Shown in pieces: positions 43,561-53,413 of a stretch of DNA of 64,000 nucleotides. How positions within the stretch are numbered: the stretch's first letter is position 1; each line of letters starts with the position of its first letter. A program made the position numbers and the translations under genes. Source of the stretch: Fulvivirgaceae bacterium JP3-4 (lineage in GTDB: Bacteria > Bacteroidota > Bacteroidia > Cytophagales > Cyclobacteriaceae); the NCBI GenBank assembly GCA_029309925.1, contig JARKND010000005.1, forward strand, positions 1,674,001-1,738,000. The letters are read 5' to 3'. The notes below the pieces were generated by a model that worked only from the letters and a program-made list of their open reading frames with translations, did not search any database and was not told the DNA's origin.

Positions 43561-44163
43561 TTACGCACGGGCCTGATCTAAGCTTTTGATTTTCGCTTCA
43601 CAATGATCGATCAATTCAGGAAAAAATTCGCGGAATTCCTGTTCAAATTCATTGTAATAGCGCACTAAATCACCTGAAGCTTCCTCCATTTTGGAAACAA
43701 AAGTTGTGCGACTTGCCATCCCCGACAGCGCGCGATGTATTCCTTCGATGAATGAATATCCGACAAGCCAGTTGCCGCGCTTCATATAAGGCAACATGTG
43801 TTTCACCGCGTCCGGAAGGATTGTGTGATGGTCTTCCATTGTCTTGTAAGCGTTCGTTGAATATTCGAGGAGCGGCCGGTTGTGGTATTCCTTCCAGTTA
43901 TTAGCCAGGTAGTGATCGTAAAACACATCTACAATCACGCCCGAGTAGTGACGGTATTTTTCGCGAAGCCTGGCTTTGCTCTTTGAAACGACAGGATGTT
44001 TATCCGTAAATTCATCAATCGACCGGTGCAATTCTATTCCATGAACAATCCGGGGTTCAAAAGCTTCGAGCGCGTTTTTTCCTTTCACAAAATCGCCAAT
44101 GAAGTTGCCTACCATCAGCTTCGGATCGTCTCCCGACAAATACAGATGCGCTAAAAAATTCAT
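43561..44163 (-). CDS. acpH: Acyl carrier protein phosphodiesterase
   Basis: Protein of 200 residues starting MNFLAHLYLSGDDPKLMVGNF, the typical AcpH opening, followed by FIGDFVKG, HGIELHRSIDEFTDKHP and SGVIVDVFYDHYLANNW, which carry the HD-like His/Asp pairs of the family. It removes the 4'-phosphopantetheine arm from acyl carrier protein. The window lacks fatty-acid synthesis genes; the gene stands alone on the minus strand, convergent with the ankyrin gene. Confidence 0.93.
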   Translation of the reverse strand: MNFLAHLYLSGDDPKLMVGNFIGDFVKGKNALEAFEPRIVHGIELHRSIDEFTDKHPVVSKSKARLREKYRHYSGVIVDVFYDHYLANNWKEYHNRPLLEYSTNAYKTMEDHHTILPDAVKHMLPYMKRGNWLVGYSFIEGIHRALSGMASRTTFVSKMEEASGDLVRYYNEFEQEFREFFPELIDHCEAKIKSLDQARA

Positions 44164-44289
44164 AATCCGCTAACTCACTACAAACTACAAAGCCGAAGTC
44201 ACAATGCCAACGAGGTGGTATGAAACTCTTTGAAGTGTCAACATAACTTCTTAGGTTAACACTTTGATTGAACCTAAACAATAATTCTG

Positions 44290-44685
44290 ATGTCTGCATT
44301 GTCCCAAATGAAGCTGTTGATTAATCTTGCTCAAATCGATGGAACTGTTGCAGAACGTGAGAGGAATTACATCACCAACATAGGACGTGCCAACGGAATT
44401 TATCCCGATGAATTGAAGCCGTTGTTCGACCAGAAACATGAACCCATTGTCCCTGATAATCTTTCGAGGGAATCTAAGTTTCAATATATCGTGACGCTTG
44501 TTCAGCTGATGAAGATCGATGAGCGGATGTATAAGGAAGAAATTCTTTTTTGCTCCACGATTGCGAACAAGCTTGGCTACAGGAAGGAAGTGATGTTTGA
44601 GCTGATGCTGCATGTGAAGCCCGGTATAATGTCAGACAGCGAACTCAAAAACCTTCAGCTACTCACCGAAAAACATCTGAAATAA
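44290..44685 (+). CDS. TerB-like (tellurite resistance B-type) protein
   Basis: Protein of 131 residues, all-helical, cytoplasmic. [21 protein letters not shown] and [21 protein letters not shown] are the two TerB-like helical hairpins with acidic loop residues (D-G-T-V-A-E-R-E and D-E-R-M-Y-K-E-E) that bind metal in the family. A resistance role is not implied; single TerB-like genes are common and of unknown function. It precedes the amidohydrolase gene by 4 bases and is probably in its operon. Confidence 0.83.
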   Translation: MSALSQMKLLINLAQIDGTVAERERNYITNIGRANGIYPDELKPLFDQKHEPIVPDNLSRESKFQYIVTLVQLMKIDERMYKEEILFCSTIANKLGYRKEVMFELMLHVKPGIMSDSELKNLQLLTEKHLK

Positions 44686-44689
44686 ACCT

Positions 44690-45961
44690 ATGAAACTCCG
44701 CCTGCTCCTGTTCCTAATTTTCGCCACGCAAGTCGCGCTTGCGCAGAAAACCATTATCCACTGCGGGAATCTGATCGATGGAAAATCGAATGATGTGCAA
44801 TCACAGATCACTATTGTGGTAGACGGCAATAAAATTACAGCGATACAAAAAGGCTTTACCAAACCGGCCGCAGACGAAAAACTAATCGACCTCAGTCAGA
44901 AAACTGTTATGCCCGGCCTGATCGATATGCATGTGCATCTTGAAGGAGAAACAAACAAGGATCAGTCGCTGCAACGCTTCACCTTAAACGAAGCAGATAT
45001 CGCCTTTCGCTCAACTGTATTTGCGAAGAAAACGCTGATGGCAGGATTCACCACGGTGCGTGACCTTGGTGGCTCGGGTGTAAACATCGCTTTGAGAAAT
45101 GCAATCGCTCAGGGGTTGGTTGTCGGACCACGCGTTATCACGGCCGGAAAGTCAATCGCAACAACGGGAGGTCATGCTGACCCGACCAACAGTTATCGGA
45201 AAGATCTGATGGGTGATCCCGGACCAAAGGAAGGTGTGATCAATTCACCGCAGGAAGCGCGACAGGCAGTTCGCCAGCGCTACAAGGATGGCGCAGACAT
45301 GATCAAGATCACCGCTACAGGTGGCGTGTTAAGCCTTGCGAAAGACGGATCGGGACCACAATTCACTGATGAAGAATTGAAAGCCATCATCGAGACCGCA
45401 AAAGACTACGGAATGCACACCGCAGCGCATGCACACGGAGTTGAAGGAATGAAGCGGGCTGTGCTTGCCGGAATCACCACCATCGAGCATGGAACAAAAA
45501 TGACTGAAGAGATCATGGACCTCATGAAGCAGAAGGGAACATTCTTCGTTCCGACTATCTCGGCAGGAAAATTTGTAGCGGAGCAGGCGAAGGTACCGGG
45601 TTACTATCACCCGCTGGTTGTTCCAAAAGCGCTCGAGATCGGTCCGCAGATCCAGGAGACTTTCAGAAAAGCTTACAAGAGGGGCGTAAAAATCGCATTT
45701 GGCACCGATGCAGGTGTATTTCCTCATGGTGATAACGGAAAAGAATTCACCTACATGGTCGAAGTTGGAATGCCTGCCATGGAAGCGATCAAGTCGGCCA
45801 CGGTTGTCAATGCCGGAATCCTCGGAATGCTCGATAAGATCGGAACAATCGAAACCGGAAAACTTGCCGACATCGTGGCTACGGATGAAAACCCACTCAC
45901 AAACATCAGAACGATGGAAAAAGTATCTTTCGTCATGAAGGAAGGCGTAGTATACAAGTAG
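44690..45961 (+). CDS. Exported amidohydrolase (imidazolonepropionase/prolidase-like)
   Basis: Protein of 423 residues with a signal peptide ending near ALAQ. Metal-dependent amidohydrolase superfamily: [14 protein letters not shown] (HxH), [15 protein letters not shown], the [15 protein letters not shown] His pair, TTIEHGTKM, and [14 protein letters not shown] (Asp ligand). Members of this group cleave Xaa-Pro or other dipeptides, or imidazolone-type rings; the substrate here is open. The signal peptide argues for a periplasmic peptidase-like role. Follows the TerB gene by 4 bases. Confidence 0.9.
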   Translation: MKLRLLLFLIFATQVALAQKTIIHCGNLIDGKSNDVQSQITIVVDGNKITAIQKGFTKPAADEKLIDLSQKTVMPGLIDMHVHLEGETNKDQSLQRFTLNEADIAFRSTVFAKKTLMAGFTTVRDLGGSGVNIALRNAIAQGLVVGPRVITAGKSIATTGGHADPTNSYRKDLMGDPGPKEGVINSPQEARQAVRQRYKDGADMIKITATGGVLSLAKDGSGPQFTDEELKAIIETAKDYGMHTAAHAHGVEGMKRAVLAGITTIEHGTKMTEEIMDLMKQKGTFFVPTISAGKFVAEQAKVPGYYHPLVVPKALEIGPQIQETFRKAYKRGVKIAFGTDAGVFPHGDNGKEFTYMVEVGMPAMEAIKSATVVNAGILGMLDKIGTIETGKLADIVATDENPLTNIRTMEKVSFVMKEGVVYK

Positions 45962-46062
45962 CTTAACCTGCGTGCCGGCATCCTTGGTCTCCGGCTTCCC
46001 CGGCACACCGGCTTCCGGCCAACGATTTCCCAAAATATTCAGCTCCAACCCCTAAATTTTCC

Positions 46063-46070
46063 TACTTTTG
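46063..46070 (+). promoter_or_regulatory. Candidate -7 box of lepA
   Basis: TACTTTTG matches the Bacteroidota TAnnTTTG -7 element, with the lepA ATG about 32 bases downstream. No good TTTG/TTG was found at the -33 position, so only the -7 half is supported. Confidence 0.45.
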
Positions 46071-46101
46071 CAGTCCACAATTTTGAGGACTACAGACGGG
46101 T

Positions 46102-47886
46102 ATGGAAAACATCCGCAATTTTTGCATTATCGCCCACATTGACCATGGAAAAAGTACCCTGGCAGACAGACTGCTGGAATTTACCGGAACGCTGACCGAG
46201 CGTCAGATGGAGGCCCAGGTACTCGACAACATGGATCTTGAGAAAGAGAAAGGGATCACTATTAAAGCACACGCCATCCAGATGAACTACAAGCTGGACG
46301 GCAAGCAATACACCCTGAACCTGATCGACACACCTGGCCATGTTGACTTTTCATACGAAGTATCCCGTTCAATCGCTTCATGTGAAGGTGCACTGCTGAT
46401 CGTTGACGCAAGTCAGGGTATCGAAGCGCAAACCATTTCCAACCTGTACCTGGCGCTCGAACACGATCTTGAGATCATCCCGGTGATGAACAAGATTGAC
46501 CTTCCGCACGCCATGCCCGAGGAAGTCACCGATGAAATTGTTGAGCTGACCGGATGCAAACGCGAAGATGTAATCCGCGCAAGCGCAAAAGAAGGTATCG
46601 GCATCGAAGATATTCTCAAAGCGGTGGTTCACCGGATCAGACCTCCCAAAGGCGATCCGAAAGCTCCCCTTCAGGCGATGATCTTTGACTCTGTATTCAA
46701 CTCTTTCAGAGGCATCGAATGTTACTTCCGCGTGTTCAACGGAACAATCAAGAAGGGAGATCGCATCAAATTCGTCAGCACCGGACAGGAATACAATGCC
46801 GATGAGATCGGTGTGCTGAAACTTGACAAACATCCGCGCAATGAGATCAGTGCCGGCAACGTAGGATATTTGATTTCCGGGATCAAAGTGGCGAAAGAAG
46901 TTCATGTCGGAGATACGATCACGACAGTGGCCAATCCCGCGCCTTCTCTGAGGGGGTTTGAACAAGTGAAGCCGATGGTGTTTGCGGGTATCTATCCCGT
47001 TGAAACTTCTGAATTCGAAGAACTTCGCGATGCCATGGAAAAACTGCAGCTGAACGATGCGTCCCTTGTGTGGGAGCTCGAAACTTCTGCAGCGCTTGGC
47101 TTTGGATTCCGATGCGGATTCCTCGGAATGCTTCACATGGAAATTATCCAGGAGCGTCTCGAGCGTGAATTCAACATGACGGTGATCACGACAGTACCGT
47201 CCGTTCAGTTCAGGGCGTTTCTCACGGATGGAACTGAATTGAGTATCAACGCACCGTCAGAAATGCCTGATCCGACAAAACTGGATTACATCGAAGAGCC
47301 CTTTATTAAAGCGCAGATTATCTCCAAAGCCGAATACATTGGTCCGATCATCACGCTTTGTATCGATAAACGCGGACTGATCAAGAATCAGACTTATCTC
47401 ACCACTGATCGCGTGGAGATGACGTTTGAAATGCCGCTCTCCGAAATTGTATTTGACTTTTTTGACAAACTGAAATCCATCTCCCGCGGCTATGCATCGC
47501 TCGATTACCATCTGATTGGCTTCCGCGAATCTGACATGGTAAAGCTTGATGTGATGCTGAATGGCGAAAAGGTTGATGCGCTGAGTGCGATCGTTCACCG
47601 TGCAAAATCACAGGAGTGGGGCAGGAAGTTGTGTGAGAAATTGAAAGAGTTGATCCCGCGTCACATGTTCGAAGTGGCGATTCAGGCCGCTATCGGTCAG
47701 AAGATCGTAGCAAGGGAAACAATCAGTGCCATTCGCAAGAACGTGATCGCGAAATGCTACGGTGGTGATATTTCACGTAAGCGTAAACTTCTTGAAAAGC
47801 AGAAGAAAGGCAAGAAGCGCATGCGCCAGATCGGAACGGTAGAAGTTCCGCAGGAAGCGTTCATGGCGGTGCTGAAAATTGATTAA
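46102..47886 (+). CDS. lepA: Elongation factor 4
   Basis: Protein of 594 residues. GTPase motifs: [13 protein letters not shown] (P-loop), [10 protein letters not shown] (switch I), [12 protein letters not shown] (switch II) and NKIDLPHA. The C-terminal unique LepA domain ends with [17 protein letters not shown] and [11 protein letters not shown]4 binds the ribosome and affects elongation and assembly. It stands at the head of a run lepA, coiled-coil gene, folD, queE. Confidence 0.97.
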   Translation: MENIRNFCIIAHIDHGKSTLADRLLEFTGTLTERQMEAQVLDNMDLEKEKGITIKAHAIQMNYKLDGKQYTLNLIDTPGHVDFSYEVSRSIASCEGALLIVDASQGIEAQTISNLYLALEHDLEIIPVMNKIDLPHAMPEEVTDEIVELTGCKREDVIRASAKEGIGIEDILKAVVHRIRPPKGDPKAPLQAMIFDSVFNSFRGIECYFRVFNGTIKKGDRIKFVSTGQEYNADEIGVLKLDKHPRNEISAGNVGYLISGIKVAKEVHVGDTITTVANPAPSLRGFEQVKPMVFAGIYPVETSEFEELRDAMEKLQLNDASLVWELETSAALGFGFRCGFLGMLHMEIIQERLEREFNMTVITTVPSVQFRAFLTDGTELSINAPSEMPDPTKLDYIEEPFIKAQIISKAEYIGPIITLCIDKRGLIKNQTYLTTDRVEMTFEMPLSEIVFDFFDKLKSISRGYASLDYHLIGFRESDMVKLDVMLNGEKVDALSAIVHRAKSQEWGRKLCEKLKELIPRHMFEVAIQAAIGQKIVARETISAIRKNVIAKCYGGDISRKRKLLEKQKKGKKRMRQIGTVEVPQEAFMAVLKID

Positions 47887-47937
47887 ATTGTGTTGAGGAT
47901 TACATCCACCGGAGATGCAGTTAAAAAACAAACGGTT

Positions 47938-48357
47938 ATGGATGTAAACGAACGAATGAGCGAACACGAAACATTAATGTCGCAGATGTGGAAAACGATC
48001 GATCGGATTGGCGATCGTCTTGATAAAAGCGAGGGCCGACTTGAGAAGTCGATGCAACGGCTCGACTTTTCAATCAAACGTCTGGTTAAGATTGAAGAGC
48101 GCCTGGAGAAAAACGACCATCGAATGGAGGCGGTTGATAAGCGTATGGAAGCTAGCGAAAAGCGTATGGCAGCTTTCGATAAACGTATGGAGGCCAGCGA
48201 AAAGCGTATGGCAGCTTTCGATAAACGTATGGAGGCCAGCGAAAAGCGTATGGAAGCTTTCGATAGAAAACTCGAAAAGTCAATTCGGGCTCAAGCCGCC
48301 TACAACAAGTACTTTCTCAAACAATTGAATCAGCTCAATAAAAAATTAGGATTATAG
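47938..48357 (+). CDS. Heptad-repeat coiled-coil protein, hypothetical
   Basis: Protein of 139 residues from the ATG at 47938 (MDVNERMSEHE); a TTG at 47890 in the same frame would add 16 residues. Almost the whole length is charged coiled coil. The middle is an exact heptad repeat with alternating members KRMEASE and KRMAAFD, which lie in a 42-bp tandem DNA repeat (48142-48267) plus a 21-bp half unit just before. No family recognised; it may be a structural or partner protein. It ends next to the folD start (the stop TAG is followed directly by ATG), so it should be co-transcribed with folD. Confidence 0.65.
   Translation: MDVNERMSEHETLMSQMWKTIDRIGDRLDKSEGRLEKSMQRLDFSIKRLVKIEERLEKNDHRMEAVDKRMEASEKRMAAFDKRMEASEKRMAAFDKRMEASEKRMEAFDRKLEKSIRAQAAYNKYFLKQLNQLNKKLGL
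48142..48267 (+). repeat. Three 42-bp tandem repeats inside a coding region
   Basis: Units at 48142-48183, 48184-48225 and 48226-48267 differ by only a few bases; each encodes two heptads (RMEASEK-RMAAFDK type). A half-unit version precedes at 48121-48141. As the unit length is a multiple of three, copy number can change by slippage without breaking the frame. Confidence 0.9.
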
Positions 48358-49254
48358 ATGTCAGCTGAAGTCGCACAATCACCATATACGCTCATCGATG
48401 GAAAAAAAATTTCCACCGACATCAAGAACGAGATTTCTGAGGCCGTAGCAATACGCAAAAAGGAAAATAAGAAAATTCCGCACCTCGCAATCATCCTGGT
48501 CGGTGACGATGGTGCAAGTCAGACTTACGTTGACAACAAAGTGAAAGCATGCAAGTCAGTGGGCTTTCATTACACCATGATGCGTTTTGCTGACACCATC
48601 AGCGAAGAAAAGCTCATGAAACACATCGATCACGTAAACAACGATGACGATGTCGATGGTTTCATCGTTCAGCTTCCGCTGCCAGAACACATCTCGGTTG
48701 AAAGAATTACCGACAAGATCCGTTCCGACAAAGATGTCGATGGTTTTACCAATCATAACTTCGGAAGCATCATCTCCAAAAAGCCATTGCTCATGCCGGC
48801 TACACCTTTTGGCGTAATGGAACTTCTCAGGCGTTATAACATCCCGACAGAAGGAAAACATGCCGTGGTGGTTGGTGCAAGCCGCATTGCTGGCGCGCCA
48901 CTCAGTATGATGCTGACCGAACAGGGTCATGCAACCGTAACGATCTGCCACAAGTACACGAAAGATCTCGCAAGCTTTACGCGATCTGCTGATATTCTGC
49001 TCACAGCCGTTGGCAAACCCGGGCTGATCACCGCGGATATGGTGAAGGAAGGCGCGGTTGTCATCGACATCGGAACGACACGTGTTGAGGGACCTGAGTA
49101 TGCAAAAGGCTGGGCAATTAAAGGTGATGTCGATTTTAAGAATGTGTCTCAAAAAGCATCGTTCATCACACCAGTACCGGGCGGAGTCGGCCCGATGACC
49201 ATTGCGTCCCTGCTCCTCAACACACTTCGCGCCACCGAAGCACGCAATCCCTGA
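48358..49254 (+). CDS. folD: Bifunctional methylenetetrahydrofolate dehydrogenase/cyclohydrolase
   Basis: Protein of 298 residues with the FolD pattern: LAIILVGDDGASQTYVDNKVKAC near the start (substrate Tyr/Lys region), GFIVQLPLPEHI and DKDVDGFTNHN, then the NAD(P)-binding VVVGASRIAGAPLSMML and VDIGTTRV, and ITPVPGGVGPMTIASLL at the end. It links the one-carbon folate pool to purine synthesis. Starts directly after the stop of the coiled-coil gene. Confidence 0.96.
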   Translation: MSAEVAQSPYTLIDGKKISTDIKNEISEAVAIRKKENKKIPHLAIILVGDDGASQTYVDNKVKACKSVGFHYTMMRFADTISEEKLMKHIDHVNNDDDVDGFIVQLPLPEHISVERITDKIRSDKDVDGFTNHNFGSIISKKPLLMPATPFGVMELLRRYNIPTEGKHAVVVGASRIAGAPLSMMLTEQGHATVTICHKYTKDLASFTRSADILLTAVGKPGLITADMVKEGAVVIDIGTTRVEGPEYAKGWAIKGDVDFKNVSQKASFITPVPGGVGPMTIASLLLNTLRATEARNP

Positions 49255-49297
49255 ATCTAAAATTCTAAATTTTAAATTTTAAATCTTAAATTTTTTG
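49255..49297. repeat. A/T-rich imperfect repeat between folD and queE
   Basis: A run of TAAAATTCTAAATTTTAAA-type sequence with three near-copies of the half-palindrome AAATTTTAAA. It separates folD from queE and may be an intergenic repeat or a spacing element; no promoter box is evident. Confidence 0.45.
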
Positions 49298-49921
49298 ATG
49301 GAGGCGAGCGTTGACATTGGCACCCAGGTTCTTCCCGTCATGGAACACTTCTACACGATCCAGGGCGAAGGCTTCTACCAGGGCCACGCAGCCTACTTCG
49401 TTCGCCTTGGTGGCTGTGATGTGGGTTGTGTATGGTGCGATGTGAAGGAATCGTGGGATGCACTTGCACACCCTGCTGTGCCCGTAAATGAAATCGTCTC
49501 ATTCGTAAGAGAGAGCGGAACGCCAGTAGCGGTGATCACGGGAGGGGAACCCGCCATGCATGATCTTAACGAGCTGACATCACAGATTCGCGCTCAGCAA
49601 ATTCGCACACACATTGAAACATCTGGCGTCTATCCACTGACAGGACAATGGGACTGGGTGTGTTTTTCACCGAAAAAATTTAAGGTACCGCATCCTTCCA
49701 TTTACGATCAGGCCGATGAATTGAAGATCATCGTTTATAATAAAAGCGATTTTGACTGGGCAGAGGAATTCGCTGCCAAGGTTCGAAACGACTGCCGTCT
49801 GTATCTGCAACCTGAATGGTCGAAAGAAAAAGAAATGCTTCCGATGATCATCGAGTATGTTAAGGCAAATCCTAAGTGGGAGGTTTCGCTCCAGATTCAT
49901 AAATACATGAACATTCCGTAG
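49298..49921 (+). CDS. queE: 7-carboxy-7-deazaguanine synthase
   Basis: Protein of 207 residues from the ATG at 49298. Radical-SAM enzyme with C40-x3-C44-x2-C47 (GGCDVGCVWCDVK), preceded by FYTIQGEGFYQGHAAYFVRLG, and VITGGEPAMHDL as the SAM-binding GGE motif. It makes 7-carboxy-7-deazaguanine, a precursor of queuosine and related modified bases. queD for the same pathway lies at 59549-59968; queC and queF are outside this window. Confidence 0.93.
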   Translation: MEASVDIGTQVLPVMEHFYTIQGEGFYQGHAAYFVRLGGCDVGCVWCDVKESWDALAHPAVPVNEIVSFVRESGTPVAVITGGEPAMHDLNELTSQIRAQQIRTHIETSGVYPLTGQWDWVCFSPKKFKVPHPSIYDQADELKIIVYNKSDFDWAEEFAAKVRNDCRLYLQPEWSKEKEMLPMIIEYVKANPKWEVSLQIHKYMNIP

Positions 49922-49933
49922 TATCCCGGTTAG

Positions 49934-50899
49934 ATGACTTTCGATGAATTTGTCACAACGTTAGATCACTGGGGAAATAATCGCGTTCCGTTTTTCTTCC
50001 TGGTCGATTTCGAGCAAAGGAAGCCGATTGCATTTCGGCTCGAAGACTTGCCACCGTATATAGATTACAATTTCAACGGGAAAACAAATTATACAGGTGT
50101 TGAAAGGCCATTGAAGGTTGAACTGCGTGCCGACCCCGTTGCACAGGAAGTTTTCAAGGAAAGATTTGATTGCGTTTACAGCGCGCTCGAATATGGGGAT
50201 TCTTATTTATTGAACCTGACCTTTCGGAATGCTATTCAACTGTCGGTCACGTTGCCTGAGTTGTTTCCGCTGGTAACAGCGAAATACAAGCTCCTCTATA
50301 AAAACGATTTTCTGGTTTTCTCTCCCGAGATTTTTGTGCAGGTGAAAGATGGCGTTGTCTATTCCTTTCCAATGAAAGGCACAATTGATGCATCGGTTGA
50401 AAAGGCAGAACAGCGGATTCTCGCTGATGAAAAAGAACTGGCAGAGCATGTTACCATAGTCGATCTGATTCGGAACGACCTGAGCCTCATCGCGGAAGAC
50501 GTCACCGTAACGCGGTTTCGTTACATCGACAGAATTGAGTCAAATCAGAAGCAGTTACTCCAGGTGAGTTCCGAGATCAGGGGGAAATTGTTTGAGTCAT
50601 CCGCATACTCGTTCGGATCAATGCTGAAAAAGCTGCTGCCGGCAGGAAGCATCAGTGGCGCGCCAAAGAAGAAGACAGTGGAAATAATTCAGCAGACTGA
50701 AGGAATTGATCGTGGCTATTACACCGGTGTTGCCGGTATCTTTGATGGTCGCGTTTTTGACAGTGGGGTGCTGATTCGATTCATTGAAAATGAAAACGGC
50801 AAGCTGTTTTATCGAAGTGGTGGAGGAATTACTACGGCAAGTGACTGGCAGAAAGAGTATCGCGAAGTAATTGACAAAATCTATGTCCCTGTTATTTGA
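49934..50899 (+). CDS. pabB: Aminodeoxychorismate synthase component I
   Basis: Protein of 321 residues of the chorismate-binding family. Motifs: GDSYLLNLTFRN, YSFPMKGTIDAS, VDLIRNDLS, the GSISGAPKKKTVEIIQ core and GYYTGVAGIFDGRVF, then FYRSGGGITTASDWQKEY. It aminates chorismate to aminodeoxychorismate on the way to folate. Short for PabB, as is common where it lacks the N-terminal Trp-inhibitor domain. It is followed by pabC with a 17-base overlap (pabC start 50883). Confidence 0.92.
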   Translation: MTFDEFVTTLDHWGNNRVPFFFLVDFEQRKPIAFRLEDLPPYIDYNFNGKTNYTGVERPLKVELRADPVAQEVFKERFDCVYSALEYGDSYLLNLTFRNAIQLSVTLPELFPLVTAKYKLLYKNDFLVFSPEIFVQVKDGVVYSFPMKGTIDASVEKAEQRILADEKELAEHVTIVDLIRNDLSLIAEDVTVTRFRYIDRIESNQKQLLQVSSEIRGKLFESSAYSFGSMLKKLLPAGSISGAPKKKTVEIIQQTEGIDRGYYTGVAGIFDGRVFDSGVLIRFIENENGKLFYRSGGGITTASDWQKEYREVIDKIYVPVI

Positions 50900-51479
50900 G
50901 ACAATTAAGCTGATCGATGGAAAATATTGCAACCTGTTCTATCATGAGCAGCGCATGATCAGGTCGCTTGAAACACTTTGTGGTGTCGAGGATGATATTA
51001 TTCTTGATGAATTCTTGCAGGAACTGTCTGCACCTCAGGAAGGCGTGTATAAATGCCGCATTGTGTACGATGATGTGACGAAAGAAGTCGAGTTCGTGCC
51101 TTATCAGGTACGCCCGGTCAAAACCTTAAAGGTGATTGAGAGTGATCGGATCAGATACGAATATAAATACGCAGACCGCAAAGAGATAAACAAGCTCTTT
51201 GAGAACCGTGCAGGATGTGATGATATACTGATCGTAAAAAAGGGGGAAGTGACTGACACTTCTTATGCAAACATCGTGTTCCGCAGGGGCGATGAATGGA
51301 TTACACCCTGGTCGCCATTGCTCAAAGGAACCATGCGGCAGAAACTCATCGAGGAAAATAAGATCATTCCTGAAAAAATACTTTTAGACGACATTCCAGC
51401 GTTTAGTTCATTTAAGCTCATCAACGCCATGCTTGAGTTTGACGCGCCTGAAATTGATGTATCCAATATTGTTTCCTAG
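50883..51479 (+). CDS. pabC: Aminodeoxychorismate lyase-like, PLP class IV aminotransferase
   Basis: Protein of 198 residues from the ATG at 50883; a TTG at 50871 would add four residues. Fold-type IV PLP protein: KLIDGKYCNLFYHEQRM, the catalytic Lys in EYKYADRKEIN, DDILIVKKGEVTDTSYANIVFRRG and WITPWSPLLKGTMRQ. With pabB immediately upstream and overlapping, the role is release of pyruvate to form 4-aminobenzoate. It is short for the family. Assignment rests on this context as much as on sequence. Confidence 0.87.
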   Translation: MSLLFETIKLIDGKYCNLFYHEQRMIRSLETLCGVEDDIILDEFLQELSAPQEGVYKCRIVYDDVTKEVEFVPYQVRPVKTLKVIESDRIRYEYKYADRKEINKLFENRAGCDDILIVKKGEVTDTSYANIVFRRGDEWITPWSPLLKGTMRQKLIEENKIIPEKILLDDIPAFSSFKLINAMLEFDAPEIDVSNIVS

Positions 51480-51487
51480 CTTCGCCC

Positions 51488-53413
51488 ATGCTTCGATATC
51501 TGTTGCTACCATTTTGTCTGTTGTCCACGGTTGTCCTTGCCCAGGTTCCCACACTAAGCACCAAATCGAAAAAGGCGATCGAGTATTATACTGAAGCCGA
51601 CAACTATCGCGTCCGCGGGCAGTTCACTCAGGCCATCGTGCTGCTCAACCAGGCTATTGATAAGGACAAGAATTTCTTTGAGGCATACTACCGCCTGGGA
51701 ATTGTGTACATGTCCCAAAAAGATTTCACTACCGCCAATCAGTATCTCGAGAAAGGACTTAGTCTGACACGTGATCCAAAAAAACAAAAAGTGTTCTGGT
51801 ACGACCTTGGGGAGAGTTATTTCGCCACAGGTGACTATACGAAGGCAGAGCAATACATGCAGCTTTTTCTCAAAGAGGAAATTGCAAATCGTCCAAAGCT
51901 CGAGCGTGCAAAACTGATCTTGCGAAACATCCAGTTTGCAAAGGATAACGAGAAGAAAGCATCTGCCTATAAACAAAAAAAATTATCGGACACCGTCAAT
52001 AATTTTGTTCTCCAGTATTTTCCCGTGTTGACGGCCGATCAGCAGGAGTTGATTTTTACGAGGAGGCTTGGGCCCGGTGGCAATGATGATGAAGATCTTG
52101 TTGTATCAAGAAAGACTGCGGCCGGCAGCTGGGGTTTTCCGGAATCAATTTCTAAAAGCATAAACTCAGAATTGAATGAAGGAACATGTACGATCTCCGC
52201 AGACGGACGCAAGCTCATCTTCACCTCATGCATAGGTCGCGAAGGTTTTGGTAGTTGTGATCTTTTTGAGAGTACCAAGATTGGAGACGTATGGAGCGCA
52301 CCAAAGAACCTAGGCATCAATGTAAACAGCGCAGAATGGGAATCACAGCCATCACTCTCCGCTGATGGACGCACGCTGTATTTTGTGTCCGATCGGAGAG
52401 GAGGCCTTGGGAGACGTGATATATGGATTTCAACGCTCAACGAGAAAGGGCAGTGGACAAAAGCCAGAAATGCAGGAAAGCCAATCAACACTGTGTACGA
52501 TGAGATTTCTCCATTCATACATGTCAACAACAGAACACTATATTTCGCATCAAACGGCCTGACGGGTTTTGGCGGCTACGATATATTTTTCAGCGAACGC
52601 GATACAGCCGCAACGTGGTCGGCACCCGTTAATATGGGAAGCCCGATCAATACCCACGAAGATCAGTTTTCGCTGTTCATCACAGCAGACGGAAAAAAGG
52701 GCTATTACTCTCACGAAGAAGCGCGCCCTGCTGGCTATTCGGTAAGTTACATTTATGAAATCGACATCCCGGAGGATCAGCAGATCAGATTTAAAAGCAA
52801 TTATGTCAGGGGTGTAGTGCGAGACAAGGCAACAAAGAAGCCTCTTCTGGCAAAGGTCGAACTGATAAACCTCAAGGAAGGCGAGGTCGAATCATTAGTC
52901 GAGTCTGATTCCCTGACCGGGAAATATCTAATGGTGTTGACGCAGGGGGCGGAATACGCGCTCTATGTTAATAAAAAAGGTTACTTGTTCAGGTCGCTTA
53001 ACTTCAACTACTCTGAGATCCGGGACTTTAAACCAATAACGCTGGACATTGACCTCGAAAAAGTGACAGAAGGAACCGTTGCAGTATTACACAACATCTT
53101 TTTTGATGTTGACAAGTTCGAGTTGAAGGAAAAGTCCCGCACTGAATTGCAAAAAATCTCCCGGTTTCTCACTGAAAATCCTGCATTACGCGTTGAAATC
53201 AGTGGACATACCGACAACGTTGGGGCTGCTGCTTACAACAAACAACTGTCAGAAAAACGCGCTCAATCGGTTTATGAGTACCTGGTGACAAGTGGTATTG
53301 ATTCGAAGCGTTTAATAACGAAAGGTTACGGCCCTGAACGCCCCGTTTCTACCAACGAAACCGAGGATGGCAGGCAGGCAAACCGAAGAATCGAATTTAA
53401 GATAATTCGGTAG
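51488..53413 (+). CDS. OmpA-family outer-membrane protein with TPR and PD40 repeats
   Basis: Protein of 641 residues with a signal peptide ending near LAQ. TPR helices (about 25-150; AIVLLNQAIDKDKNFFEAYYR), PD40/WD40-like beta-propeller (about 190-420, with Asp-rich SADGRTLYFVSDRRGGLG turns), a carboxypeptidase-regulatory-like beta domain (about 430-520) and a C-terminal OmpA domain (about 525-641, HNIFFDVDKFELKEKSRTEL, ISGHTDNVGAAAYNKQLSEK, GRQANRRIEFKI). The OmpA part anchors to peptidoglycan. This layout is common in Bacteroidota and is related to gliding/secretion-associated proteins. Last in this run. Confidence 0.88.
   Translation: MLRYLLLPFCLLSTVVLAQVPTLSTKSKKAIEYYTEADNYRVRGQFTQAIVLLNQAIDKDKNFFEAYYRLGIVYMSQKDFTTANQYLEKGLSLTRDPKKQKVFWYDLGESYFATGDYTKAEQYMQLFLKEEIANRPKLERAKLILRNIQFAKDNEKKASAYKQKKLSDTVNNFVLQYFPVLTADQQELIFTRRLGPGGNDDEDLVVSRKTAAGSWGFPESISKSINSELNEGTCTISADGRKLIFTSCIGREGFGSCDLFESTKIGDVWSAPKNLGINVNSAEWESQPSLSADGRTLYFVSDRRGGLGRRDIWISTLNEKGQWTKARNAGKPINTVYDEISPFIHVNNRTLYFASNGLTGFGGYDIFFSERDTAATWSAPVNMGSPINTHEDQFSLFITADGKKGYYSHEEARPAGYSVSYIYEIDIPEDQQIRFKSNYVRGVVRDKATKKPLLAKVELINLKEGEVESLVESDSLTGKYLMVLTQGAEYALYVNKKGYLFRSLNFNYSEIRDFKPITLDIDLEKVTEGTVAVLHNIFFDVDKFELKEKSRTELQKISRFLTENPALRVEISGHTDNVGAAAYNKQLSEKRAQSVYEYLVTSGIDSKRLITKGYGPERPVSTNETEDGRQANRRIEFKIIR

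Noticed and set aside
45329-46048. A 239-codon frame on the minus strand
   Set aside because: Lies opposite the amidohydrolase gene, which has clear family motifs; the antisense translation does not look like a protein.
46378-47136. A 252-codon frame opposite lepA
   Set aside because: Antisense shadow of the conserved lepA gene; no family pattern.
48142-48267. A CRISPR-like array
   Set aside because: Direct repeats without spacers, all in frame in a coding region; ordinary in-gene tandem repeat.
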